Assembly (NCBI RefSeq): GCF_008933155.1
Contig: NZ_WBVP01000026.1
Coordinates: 1 to 34,467 of the forward strand
From: Aliivibrio finisterrensis
GTDB taxonomy: Bacteria; Pseudomonadota; Gammaproteobacteria; Enterobacterales; Vibrionaceae
DNA length: 34,467 nt
Direction of reading: 5' to 3'
The notes below the pieces were generated by a model. It was not told the origin of the DNA. It was given only the letters and a program-made list of their open reading frames with translations, and ran no database searches. Every line of letters starts with the position of its first letter. Position 1 is the first letter of the stretch. Both the position numbers and the translations under genes were made by a program. Shown in pieces: positions 1-7,264 of this stretch.

Positions 1-360
1 ATAAAAAAGGCTATATAACTGGGGGTCTTGATGATTCATATCTTCAATAAAGGCATTAACTTGAAGGAAGTCTGAATTAGATTGTGGATCTTCAGTCGTT
101 GTTCGGTTACCAGCAAAGTTCTTTAGTACGGGCACATTCGCGAATGCATCTACTTTTGATTGGAATCGCTCAAAGTATCCTTGCGTGATTAAGCTACGCT
201 CGGTCACAATACTGGTCATTCCTTGAGCTAGCTCAGAACGAGCGATAGATGAAAAGTTTTGGTACGCCTGCCAACCAGCAATAGAACATGCTAGAGCAAT
301 AACACACACAATACCGAGTGCGATTCGATGAGAAAGGGATTTGATTCTTAGCTTGTTCAT
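1..360 (-). CDS. Membrane-anchored sensor protein, N-terminal part only (probable methyl-accepting chemotaxis protein)
   Basis: The first 120 codons of a minus-strand gene are present; the rest lies before position 1. The protein starts MNKLRIKSLSHRIALG, followed by a single hydrophobic segment (about residues 13-30, IALGIVCVIALACSIAGW) and then a hydrophilic stretch with the features of an extracytoplasmic sensing domain (residues 35-120, with QGYFERFQSKVDAFANVP). A short basic N-terminus, one membrane helix and a periplasmic domain is the layout of methyl-accepting chemotaxis proteins and of some GGDEF or histidine-kinase sensors. No signalling domain is inside the window, so the output type is inference; I favour a chemoreceptor. 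No clear Shine-Dalgarno precedes the ATG, so the start could be elsewhere. Confidence 0.6.
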   Translation of the reverse strand, partial: MNKLRIKSLSHRIALGIVCVIALACSIAGWQAYQNFSSIARSELAQGMTSIVTERSLITQGYFERFQSKVDAFANVPVLKNFAGNRTTTEDPQSNSDFLQVNAFIEDMNHQDPQLYSLFY

Positions 361-444
361 TATGTAAATTCAATGTTTAAGATATTTCCGCATATTATGT
401 GAATATGGATAATACAAAAAGGTAAATATGTTTACAAAAATGAT

Positions 445-486
445 AAAAAAACAAAGCCCTTGTGAAACGTTAATTATATCAAAGGG
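445..486 (-). terminator. Possible weak terminator downstream of the AraC-type gene
   Basis: Read on the minus strand, CCCTT and AAGGG arms (with TGA/TCA extending the stem around a bulge) enclose a long loop and are followed by CTTTG and a run of seven T. The stem is short and the loop long, so this is a weak call. Confidence 0.3.
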
Positions 487-543
487 ATGGGGTGTCTCTA
501 TTTCTTAGATTTGTGCGGAACATCATGCATTATATCGGTTCAT

Positions 544-1398
544 TTATTCTTGTTGGTAATACTCTGCCTTTGTTTTACTTTGACGAACTTTAGCTGGAGT
601 TAAGGCTGTTTTTGTTTTAATAAATTTGGAGAAGTACGATGGTTCATCAAAACCGAGCAGCTCAGAAATATGTTGAATAGGTAATTCGGTGTATTTTAAT
701 AAACGTATTGCTTCGACAAGAATATGCTCACTCATAAGTTGTTTTGGTGGTTTTCCTGAGCATACAATACAAGCTTTTCTCAGTTGGTACATTGACACTT
801 TAAGTGCTTTAGCCATCTCATTAATATTTTGCAGTTCTCTTTTAGAGTTAAGCATATCTAAAAAAGACGAGTAGAGATCATTGCCAATAGTTGCTTGAGG
901 TATTTGCACCTTTTCTGAAATTAGTAGCAATAAAGAGATAAGTAAATGCTTGATTACTGGTTCTTGGATTGGTACTCGAGTAGCCAGATTTGTGATTAAG
1001 CTAAAAAGTTGATCGTAGACGTGATTCTGTTTCACGAGTGTGCAGTGTGAAAAAAGTGATTCAATATAGAGTATGGATTGTGTATTTAGATCATTAAACC
1101 AATAGTTATCACTGACAGTAATAACGATACCTTCCCACTCTGATTCTTGTATGAATCTATGGACGGATTGCTTAGCAAACAGAAGTATGTCGCCTTTATT
1201 AAGGTTGATTGTTTTGCCATCAACCTCATGTTTGGCGGTTTGAGATGTAACAAAAAGAAGAACACTAAAATCAATTCGATGTGGGTGGAATAAAGCATTA
1301 TTCTTATCCAGTTCAAGTAGCTTTTCTTTTGACCATATTTGGACAAGTTCAGCCTCTGGGACTGTATTTTCAGTTATCCGTATTTGTGGAATAATCAT
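544..1398 (-). CDS. AraC-family transcriptional regulator
   Basis: A 284-residue DNA-binding regulator. The N-terminal half (about residues 25-110) resembles the cupin-like sensing domain of AraC proteins, including DGKTINLNKGDILLF, a typical beta-barrel turn. The C-terminal 95 residues carry the two helix-turn-helix motifs of the AraC/XylS family: NINEMAKALKVSMYQLRK, then PIQHISELLGFDEPSYFSKF with the family-typical GF..PSYFS..F pattern. The length is normal for the family. It stands alone between the partial sensor gene and ndh, all on the minus strand. Its target and ligand cannot be read from the sequence. The last residues (KTKAEYYQQE) extend slightly beyond the usual end of the second helix-turn-helix. 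Confidence 0.85.
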   Translation of the reverse strand: MIIPQIRITENTVPEAELVQIWSKEKLLELDKNNALFHPHRIDFSVLLFVTSQTAKHEVDGKTINLNKGDILLFAKQSVHRFIQESEWEGIVITVSDNYWFNDLNTQSILYIESLFSHCTLVKQNHVYDQLFSLITNLATRVPIQEPVIKHLLISLLLLISEKVQIPQATIGNDLYSSFLDMLNSKRELQNINEMAKALKVSMYQLRKACIVCSGKPPKQLMSEHILVEAIRLLKYTELPIQHISELLGFDEPSYFSKFIKTKTALTPAKVRQSKTKAEYYQQE

Positions 1399-1536
1399 AA
1401 CTAAATTGACCGTGATAGAAGCTCTCTAAAAAGTATAGAAGAGAAGGTTATTATTAAAAAAGATATTTAGATTAAAGTTTAGCCTTCAAGTATTAAATGT
1501 TATACCCCATTGAACTTTATTACTCTTTTTTGAAAT

Positions 1537-1571
1537 AAAAAACGACAGTCTTTGTAGCCTGTCGTTTTTAT
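1537..1571 (-). terminator. Rho-independent terminator of ndh
   Basis: Eight-base perfect arms AACGACAG (1541-1548) and CTGTCGTT (1559-1566) form a hairpin with a 10-base loop. On the minus strand the stem is followed by a T run (A run at 1536-1542). It sits 34 bases after the ndh stop codon. A shorter T run on the other side could give weak plus-strand activity. Confidence 0.85.
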
Positions 1572-1604
1572 TTATGCATTTACAAGCGTAAATTTAAATG
1601 GAAA

Positions 1605-2831
1605 TTAAATTCCTGCTGGTTTAAAGAAGGCCTTTAAGCGCTTAGTGATCATTAAGCGAGAGACCGTAAACATTCCTGTCACTGTGCGTTGGTGTAGGCG
1701 GAAAATTGTGTCGTATAAACGGCGAATTAATCGACCTTGTAACACTAATTTTCCTTCTAAGCGTGTCCCCGAAGCAAAAGTACCAACGGCAAAGTGATGA
1801 CCAACAGCAACCACCATTCCACTGTCTTGGAAGATAAAATCCGTTAACTCTTTTCCACGTAAATAACGACCTAAGCTTTTAGCTAAATGAACTGCTGCAC
1901 GGTTAGCGGCTTGAGCTTTTGGTGGAACAAAAGAACCATCTGGCTGTGGAATAGCTGCGCAATCACCAATAGCAAAGATACGAGGATCTTCGGTTGAGCT
2001 CAGATTTTGGTTCACGTTAATTTGGTTCATACGGTTGTAGCTTAAGTTCCCAATACCATTTAGCCAATCCGGTGCTTTTACTCCCGCAGCCCAAAATTGG
2101 ATATCAGCACCAAGAAATTTATCAACATCCGTTCGCATACCGTTTGCGGTTACTTCACTAATGCGAGTTTCTAGTAATACATTTACGCCACTTTTTTCTA
2201 GCTCTTTTAATACCTTATCAGACATTTTTTGTGGGCTATTAGGTAATACACGATGTGCCGCTTCAATTAAATTAATACTTAAAGATGAAGCGTTATAGCG
2301 TTTTAATTTTTTACTTACTCGAGCTAATTCGGCCGCTAACTCAACACCAGTAGCGCCAGCTCCTACAATGTTTATTGTGCTGTTTTTGCCTTCACGTAAG
2401 ATTTGGCTAATTTGATTCCACGCTTGGCGTGCTTGACCTGCTGAATCTAAAAATAGGCAGTGGTCTTGAGCGCCTAGCGTATTAAAGTCATTACTGATTG
2501 CACCAATGGCAACCACAAGATAATCATAGTTTAAGCCTGATTCTGTACCATCAGGACGACGCACTAATAACGTTTGGTTTTCACGGTCGATTCCCGTCAT
2601 CGCACCTTGATAATGCTGGTAACCGTGATGAGCCCCGTGAGTGAAATAACAGACTGAATCTAAATCACTATCGAAAGTACCTGCTGCGATTTCGTGTAAA
2701 CGAGGTTTCCAGTAGTGATGTGTTTCAGGCTCAACCAGAATGATTTCATCTTCTTTACGGGTTGATTTAGTTAATAAGGTCGATAGCTCTAGGCCAGCAG
2801 CGCCACCGCCTACAACAATGATTCGGGACAT
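1605..2831 (-). CDS. ndh: Type II NADH:quinone oxidoreductase (NDH-2 family)
   Basis: A 408-residue flavoprotein that oxidises NADH and passes electrons to membrane quinone without pumping protons. It starts with the FAD-binding glycine motif VVGGGAAGLE (residues 6-15). A second dinucleotide motif, NIVGAGATGVELAAEL (about 154-169), binds NADH. HHYWKPRLHEIAAGT and AIGDCAAIPQPDGSFVPPKAQAA match the corresponding blocks of E. coli Ndh as I recall them, so assignment to the NDH-2 family is strong. It is some 25 residues shorter than E. coli Ndh, and the C-terminus ends in a basic segment (MITKRLKAFFKPAGI) suited to peripheral membrane attachment. It is transcribed divergently from the ars operon across about 285 bases, so its proximity to arsR is probably incidental. 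A second Ndh paralogue may exist elsewhere in the genome. Confidence 0.88.
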   Translation of the reverse strand: MSRIIVVGGGAAGLELSTLLTKSTRKEDEIILVEPETHHYWKPRLHEIAAGTFDSDLDSVCYFTHGAHHGYQHYQGAMTGIDRENQTLLVRRPDGTESGLNYDYLVVAIGAISNDFNTLGAQDHCLFLDSAGQARQAWNQISQILREGKNSTINIVGAGATGVELAAELARVSKKLKRYNASSLSINLIEAAHRVLPNSPQKMSDKVLKELEKSGVNVLLETRISEVTANGMRTDVDKFLGADIQFWAAGVKAPDWLNGIGNLSYNRMNQINVNQNLSSTEDPRIFAIGDCAAIPQPDGSFVPPKAQAANRAAVHLAKSLGRYLRGKELTDFIFQDSGMVVAVGHHFAVGTFASGTRLEGKLVLQGRLIRRLYDTIFRLHQRTVTGMFTVSRLMITKRLKAFFKPAGI

Positions 2832-3052
2832 AGCATTTTTCTCACAATATTTTGGCTTAAAGAGGAGCTAACTCACTCGAAAATAAGCCAAAGAATAATC
2901 TTCATTACAGAGCGCAACAGTGTGTGCTGAGTTTCAATGCGGCTATTATATTTATTTCTTAATTAGTGATAATAGGGTTTAAATGAAAATCACTTTTACA
3001 AATAAGTAATAGATTGTAATGTGAATCTTTTATGACAGTTTGTCTTTTATCC

Positions 3053-3107
3053 TTGATCTTTGCGTCTTTCAACCTATTATATATGGAAATGCATATATCC
3101 ACATATA
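3053..3107 (+). promoter_or_regulatory. Promoter and probable ArsR operator of the ars operon
   Basis: A -35-like TTGATC (3053-3058) and a -10-like TATTAT (3075-3080) are 16 bases apart. Directly after the -10 lies the inverted repeat TATATG-N6-CATATA (3080-3097), followed by a third copy of the half-site CATATA (3102-3107). An operator over the -10 and start region is how ArsR/SmtB repressors block their own promoters, and the first gene is an arsR. The motifs are seen; binding is inferred. Confidence 0.6.
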
Positions 3108-3116
3108 AGGTTGAAT

Positions 3117-3446
3117 ATGTTACCTCATCAATTTTTCAAAATGCTATCAGATGAAACACGAATGCGTTGTTTATTGCTTATTGCTCGTGAAGGTCGCTTG
3201 TGTGTAAACCAATTAACGGAAGCACTAGAAGAGAGTCAACCAAAGATCTCTCGTCATTTAGCTCAACTACGCCAATCCGGCGTATTGGTTGATACCCGTG
3301 AAGGTCAATGGGTGTATTACCAAGTCAGCTCTGATTTACCGGGTTGGCTAAACAAAATTATAGTAGGTTTGAAGCAATCCAATTGTTTACAGGCTGAGTA
3401 TCAAAAAGACACTGATAAATTAAACGCAATGAAAGTATGTTGCTAA
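3117..3446 (+). CDS. arsR: ArsR/SmtB-family metalloregulator of the arsenate operon
   Basis: A 109-residue winged-helix repressor that should release DNA when it binds arsenite. I place the start at the ATG at 3117 ([16 protein letters not shown]) because AAGG at 3107-3110 is a well-spaced ribosome site and other ArsR proteins begin here; an upstream TTG at 3060 would add 19 residues that run through the promoter. The DNA-recognition helix is [18 protein letters not shown] (about 40-57), and the wing is [11 protein letters not shown]. The usual arsenite motif ELCVCDL reads RLCVNQL here, with one cysteine (C29) instead of two; other cysteines are C18, C90 and a C-terminal pair C108-C109. It heads an operon with GAPDH, a phosphatase and arsJ. 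Confidence 0.9.
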   Translation: MLPHQFFKMLSDETRMRCLLLIAREGRLCVNQLTEALEESQPKISRHLAQLRQSGVLVDTREGQWVYYQVSSDLPGWLNKIIVGLKQSNCLQAEYQKDTDKLNAMKVCC

Positions 3447-3462
3447 ATTAAGGATTAAGACG

Positions 3463-4464
3463 ATGACAATTAAAGTAGGAATTAACGGTTTTGGCCGCAT
3501 TGGACGTTTGGCACTAAGAGCCGCATTTGATTGGCCTGAATTGGAGTTTGTACAAATTAATGATGTGGCGGGTGATACCCATACACTGGCACATTTACTT
3601 GAATTTGACTCAATTCAGGGGCGTTGGAACCATGAAGTGACTACCGATGGCAGCACTATGATCATTGGTGGCCAAAAGCTTAAAACAACGCAAGAAAAAG
3701 AGATCGATGCGGTTGATTGGTCTGGTTGTGATGTTGTTATTGAAGCAACTGGCGTGCATCGTTCACGTTCATTTTTAGATAAATACTTAGCACAAGGTGT
3801 TAAGCGTGTAGTTGTGTCTGCTCCAGTTAAAGAAGACGGTGTTGCGAATATTGTGGTTGGTGTGAATGATGATATTTTTGATCCAGCGGTCCACCAAATT
3901 GTGACTGCGGCATCTTGTACTACCAACTGTCTCGCTCCAATTGTTAAAGTTATCAACAAGGAGTTAGGTATCGAAAATGCAGCATTTACCACTATTCATG
4001 ATTTGACCAACACACAAACCATTTTAGATGCTCCTCATAAAGATCTTCGCCGTGCTCGAGCGTGTGGCATGAGCTTGATCCCAACAACAACGGGCTCTGC
4101 TAAAGCGATTGTAGAAATCTTCCCTGAGCTTAAAAATAAAATTGATGGTCATGCGGTACGCGTTCCTTTAGCGAATGCCTCACTGACTGACATTATCTTT
4201 GAAGTAAAAAGAGATACCACGGTTGAAGAAGTAAATCAGTTATTAAAGGATGCGGCACAGGGTGATCTAAAAGGTATTTTAGGTTACGAGGAGCGCCCAC
4301 TCGTATCGATTGATTACAAAGGCGACCAACGCTCAACGATTGTAGATGCACTATCTACTATGCTTGTGGGCAAGCGCATGGTGAAAATTTACGCTTGGTA
4401 TGATAACGAAATGGGCTACGCAACGCGTACTGCTGAGTTAGTTCGTAACGTTGGTCTAGCTTAA
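3463..4464 (+). CDS. Glyceraldehyde-3-phosphate dehydrogenase of the ArsJ arsenate pathway
   Basis: A 333-residue cytosolic enzyme with all GAPDH hallmarks: the NAD-binding motif NGFGRIGR (residues 8-15), the active-site block SCTTNC with catalytic Cys152, and His179 in [10 protein letters not shown]. The His block differs from the usual housekeeping GapA form (TTVHSYTGDQ type). Family knowledge: in arsJ operons this GAPDH uses arsenate in place of phosphate and forms 1-arseno-3-phosphoglycerate, which ArsJ then exports. The gene follows arsR by 16 bases, with AAGGA upstream of the ATG, and precedes the phosphatase by 30 bases. From sequence alone it could also serve glycolysis, but its position argues for the arsenate role. 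The gap symbol is not assigned because the housekeeping copy is presumably elsewhere. Confidence 0.92.
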   Translation: MTIKVGINGFGRIGRLALRAAFDWPELEFVQINDVAGDTHTLAHLLEFDSIQGRWNHEVTTDGSTMIIGGQKLKTTQEKEIDAVDWSGCDVVIEATGVHRSRSFLDKYLAQGVKRVVVSAPVKEDGVANIVVGVNDDIFDPAVHQIVTAASCTTNCLAPIVKVINKELGIENAAFTTIHDLTNTQTILDAPHKDLRRARACGMSLIPTTTGSAKAIVEIFPELKNKIDGHAVRVPLANASLTDIIFEVKRDTTVEEVNQLLKDAAQGDLKGILGYEERPLVSIDYKGDQRSTIVDALSTMLVGKRMVKIYAWYDNEMGYATRTAELVRNVGLA

Positions 4465-4494
4465 TAGTAATGACATTGGTTTAAGGAATTTTAA

Positions 4495-4992
4495 ATGACA
4501 CATCCTATTTGGGAATTACCGGTTACAGGCACTCATGGCGCATTAATTTTGACACCGTGTCCGGGAACAAAAGGGGTCGATTTAATCGCCTCATTAGAGC
4601 AATTAAAAGCGCAAGGTGTTGAAGCAGTAGCAACAGCATTAAGCCAAAATGAATTAACAGAAAAAGGCGTAGGATCTCTTGGTGAAGAAGTACAACGCCT
4701 AGGCATGAAATGGTTTTATTTACCAATTGAAGATGATTGCGCCCCGGGTGATGAGTTTGCTGCACAATGGAAATCAGCGACTCCTGAGCTGCAACAAGTA
4801 TTGGAAAATAATGGCAAGGTAGCAATGCATTGTATGGGTGGGTCTGGCCGAACTGGTTTGCTGGCTGGGCATTTGTTATTGGATTTAGGTTGGGATCTAG
4901 ACGTGATTAAGCAACAAGTACAAGCACTACGTCCGGGCGCATTCACAAAACCTGTGCAAATTGAATACATTGATGCCATTGCTAGCAAATAA
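4495..4992 (+). CDS. Protein-tyrosine/dual-specificity-type phosphatase in the ars operon (CDKN3-like)
   Basis: A 165-residue cysteine phosphatase. The signature HCMGGSGRTG (residues 112-121) gives the CX5R loop with nucleophile Cys113 and Arg119; an acidic IEDDCAP stretch (79-85) is where the general-acid Asp would sit. The size and the LPIEDDCAP and ALRPGAF contexts resemble the CDKN3-like dual-specificity group, not the low-molecular-weight phosphatases that became arsenate reductases of the ArsC type. It lies between the GAPDH and arsJ genes, with AAGGA as ribosome site. A role in arsenate handling is suggested only by location: it might act on a phosphorylated or arsenylated metabolite, or on a protein. 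Its substrate cannot be read from the sequence. Confidence 0.85.
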   Translation: MTHPIWELPVTGTHGALILTPCPGTKGVDLIASLEQLKAQGVEAVATALSQNELTEKGVGSLGEEVQRLGMKWFYLPIEDDCAPGDEFAAQWKSATPELQQVLENNGKVAMHCMGGSGRTGLLAGHLLLDLGWDLDVIKQQVQALRPGAFTKPVQIEYIDAIASK

Positions 4993-5007
4993 TCAATTTT
5001 AGATAAG

Positions 5008-5042
5008 GCCTCAGAAAGTGATTATCTTCTGGGGCTTTTTTA
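5008..5042 (+). terminator. Terminator-like hairpin between the phosphatase gene and arsJ
   Basis: Arms GCCTCAGAA (5008-5016) and TTCTGGGGC (5027-5035) pair over nine positions with one G-U pair, followed by six T. This is a convincing intrinsic terminator shape, yet it ends about 20 bases before the arsJ start. It may reduce arsJ expression relative to the upstream genes. Confidence 0.75.
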
Positions 5043-5060
5043 TTTGAACGGATGATTTTT

Positions 5061-6272
5061 ATGTTTTCACAATTAAGCCACAGTGTACGCCAGTATATGA
5101 TAGTGACGTTCAACTACTGGAACTTCACCATTACTGATGGTGCATTACGCATGTTAGTGGTGCTTTATTTTCATGATCTGGGATACAGCACATTAGCTAT
5201 TGCTTCGCTCTTTTTGTTTTATGAATTTTTTGGTGTGGTGACTAATTTAGTTGGAGGTTGGCTTGGTGCAAGGCTTGGATTAAATAAAACCATGAACGTT
5301 GGTCTATTGATGCAGGTTGGGGCGTTATTGATGCTTGCCCTGCCAAGCAGTTGGCTCACCATACCTTGGGTGATGGCCGCTCAAGCATTCTCGGGTATCG
5401 CTAAAGATCTGAATAAAATGAGTGCCAAAAGTGCGATAAAAACCCTTGTTCCAAGCGATCAAGAAGGAGCGCTTTATAAGTGGGTTGCCATATTAACAGG
5501 ATCTAAAAATGCCCTTAAAGGAGCAGGTTTCTTTTTAGGTGGTTTACTGCTAACGACAATTGGTTTTCAGTTTGCTGTTATTGCAATGGCGAGTGTGCTG
5601 TTTGTGGTCTTTATTGGTAGCGTACTTTTACTTGATGGTGACATGGGAAAAGCAAAATCAAAGCCTAAATTTACACAATTGTTTTCAAAATCAGAACAAA
5701 TTAATACGCTCTCGGCTGCTCGCCTATTTCTGTTTGGGGCTCGAGATGTATGGTTTGTTGTCGCTTTACCTATTTACCTTGGTAGTGTGTTTAACTGGGA
5801 TCATTCATTGGTCGGTGGCTTTTTAGCGTTATGGGTGATTGCGTATGGTTTTGTGCAAGGCTTTGCTCCTAAAATTACCGGTAAAGCGGAAGGGAAAGTA
5901 CCTGACGGCCGAGCTGCAATGTGGTGGGTGAGTTTATTAGCCTTGGTGACAGGGATTATTGCTTATAGTGTTCAGATGGGGTGGCAACCTGAATATGTCA
6001 TCGTGATTGGCTTGTTGATTTTCGGTGGTATTTTTGCTGTTAACTCATCACTTCACTCTTATTTAATTGTGAGTTATGCCAAAGGTGATGGGGTATCTAT
6101 GGATGTCGGTTTCTACTATATGGCCAATGCGATGGGACGTTTAGTGGGTACCATTTTATCTGGCTGGGTATTCCAAGTTGCAGGCTTTGCTGCATGCTTG
6201 TGGGTATCGTTTGGGTTTCTGTTATTGGCTGTGCTGATATCGATTAAGTTGCCTAAGAGATTAAAGGCTTAA
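5061..6272 (+). CDS. arsJ: ArsJ, major-facilitator exporter of 1-arseno-3-phosphoglycerate
   Basis: A membrane transporter of about 403 residues with roughly a dozen hydrophobic segments. The N-terminal block FNYWNFTITDGALRMLVVLYF followed by YEFFGVVTNLVGGWLGAR matches what I recall as the diagnostic region of ArsJ proteins (split here for length). Known biochemistry: ArsJ together with GAPDH gives arsenate resistance by exporting the unstable 1-arseno-3-phosphoglycerate. I prefer the ATG at 5061 because GGAT (5050-5053) is spaced eight bases from it; an ATG at 5052 would add three residues. It is the last gene of the operon and ends at a strong terminator. No arsB, arsC or acr3 gene is seen nearby, so this route may be the only arsenate defence encoded at this locus. 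Confidence 0.9.
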   Translation: MFSQLSHSVRQYMIVTFNYWNFTITDGALRMLVVLYFHDLGYSTLAIASLFLFYEFFGVVTNLVGGWLGARLGLNKTMNVGLLMQVGALLMLALPSSWLTIPWVMAAQAFSGIAKDLNKMSAKSAIKTLVPSDQEGALYKWVAILTGSKNALKGAGFFLGGLLLTTIGFQFAVIAMASVLFVVFIGSVLLLDGDMGKAKSKPKFTQLFSKSEQINTLSAARLFLFGARDVWFVVALPIYLGSVFNWDHSLVGGFLALWVIAYGFVQGFAPKITGKAEGKVPDGRAAMWWVSLLALVTGIIAYSVQMGWQPEYVIVIGLLIFGGIFAVNSSLHSYLIVSYAKGDGVSMDVGFYYMANAMGRLVGTILSGWVFQVAGFAACLWVSFGFLLLAVLISIKLPKRLKA

Positions 6273-6293
6273 GTTCAAGTAAGTTTCATGCAT

Positions 6294-6328
6294 AAAAAAA
6301 CCACCGTTTTTAATCGGTGGTTTTTTTT
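6294..6328. terminator. Bidirectional terminator between arsJ and nagB
   Basis: Arms AACCACCG (6299-6306) and CGGTGGTT (6315-6322) are perfect, with seven A before and eight T after the stem. This structure can stop both convergent genes. Confidence 0.9.
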
Positions 6329-6359
6329 AGCTTAATTTAAAGTGAATGTTCACTATAAA

Positions 6360-7160
6360 TTAAAAGCCTTCCATGTTTTTAGCTTCAAGCTGTTGGAAGT
6401 ATTTTACTGTTTTCACTTTCAGTTCTTGTGTTGACGGCTCATCACAAACGATTACTGATTTAGGGTGAAGTTGAAGTGCAGATACAGTCCACATGTGATT
6501 TACAGAACCTTCAACAGCAGCTTGCAGTGCAAGACCTTTGTTGTGGCCTGTGATTAGGATCATGATCTCTTCAGAATCAAGCAGAGTACCAACACCGATA
6601 GTTAGTGAGTACTTAGGAACAAGGTCCATGTCGCCACCGAAGAAGCGAGAGTTAGCAATACGCGTATCTTCAGTTAACGTTTTGATACGTGTACGAGAAG
6701 ATAAAGATGATGCTGGCTCGTTGAATGCGATGTGACCGTCGTTGCCCACGCCACCCATAAATAGGTTGATGCGACCGTAAGACTTGATCTTGTCTTCGTA
6801 ACGTTGACATTCAGCTTCGTTATCTGCTGCATTACCATCTAATAGGTTGATGTTTTCTGCTTGAATATCGATGTGGTTGAAGAAGTTCTCGTGCATGAAA
6901 GTACGGTAAGATTCTGGGTGATCAGCATCTAAGCCAATGTACTCATCCATGTTGAATGTTACTACGTTCTTAAAGCTTACTTCGCCAGCTTTATGAAGCT
7001 CAATAAGTTTCTTATACGTGTTTAATGGAGTACCGCCAGTTGGTAAACCAAGAACAAATGGACGATCTGCTGTTGGGTTGAATGCATTAATACGGTTAAC
7101 GATGTGTTGTGCAGACCATGCACCTACTTGTTCAGCGCGATTTAGCGGGATTAATCTCAT
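6360..7160 (-). CDS. nagB: Glucosamine-6-phosphate deaminase
   Basis: A 266-residue cytosolic enzyme that converts glucosamine-6-phosphate to fructose-6-phosphate and ammonia, the last step that brings N-acetylglucosamine and chitin breakdown products into glycolysis. The length equals E. coli NagB. Catalytic residues sit at the same numbers: Asp72 in FNMDEYIGL, and Asp141, His143 and Glu148 in [14 protein letters not shown]. The phosphate loop LGLPTGGTP is at 38-46. The gene is alone here: nagA, nagC and nagE are not adjacent as they are in E. coli, so it probably has its own promoter. It lies 104 bases downstream of dsbD in the same direction. Confidence 0.96.
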   Translation of the reverse strand: MRLIPLNRAEQVGAWSAQHIVNRINAFNPTADRPFVLGLPTGGTPLNTYKKLIELHKAGEVSFKNVVTFNMDEYIGLDADHPESYRTFMHENFFNHIDIQAENINLLDGNAADNEAECQRYEDKIKSYGRINLFMGGVGNDGHIAFNEPASSLSSRTRIKTLTEDTRIANSRFFGGDMDLVPKYSLTIGVGTLLDSEEIMILITGHNKGLALQAAVEGSVNHMWTVSALQLHPKSVIVCDEPSTQELKVKTVKYFQQLEAKNMEGF

Positions 7161-7202
7161 TTGTATACCTCAAAAAAACGTAAGTCGTAGAATCAAAAAT
7201 CA

Positions 7203-7241
7203 TTAATTCGCATTATAAAATAAGTTTCTGTGTATCACCAA
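7203..7241 (-). promoter_or_regulatory. nagB promoter with NagC-like operator
   Basis: On the minus strand TTGGTG (7236-7241) and TATAAT (7212-7217) are separated by 18 bases, a good sigma-70 promoter. A near-palindrome over the -10, with TTATTTT (7217-7223) and GAATTAA (7203-7209) half-sites, resembles NagC operators, whose consensus halves are TTATTTT and AAAATAA. The promoter is well supported; NagC control is an inference. Confidence 0.5.
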
Positions 7242-7264
7242 TGATTTTGCTCAATAAAGAAACA

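Noticed and set aside
445-486. A strong terminator after the AraC-type gene.
   Set aside because: Kept only as a weak call: the stem has five solid pairs and a long loop.
3615-3992. A 125-codon minus-strand frame opposite the GAPDH gene.
   Set aside because: Antisense to the conserved catalytic region of GAPDH; codon use reflects the complementary gene.
3060-6272. The ars operon as a recent mobile-island insertion.
   Set aside because: No integrase, insertion sequence, tRNA target or direct repeats flank it, and base composition looks like its neighbours.
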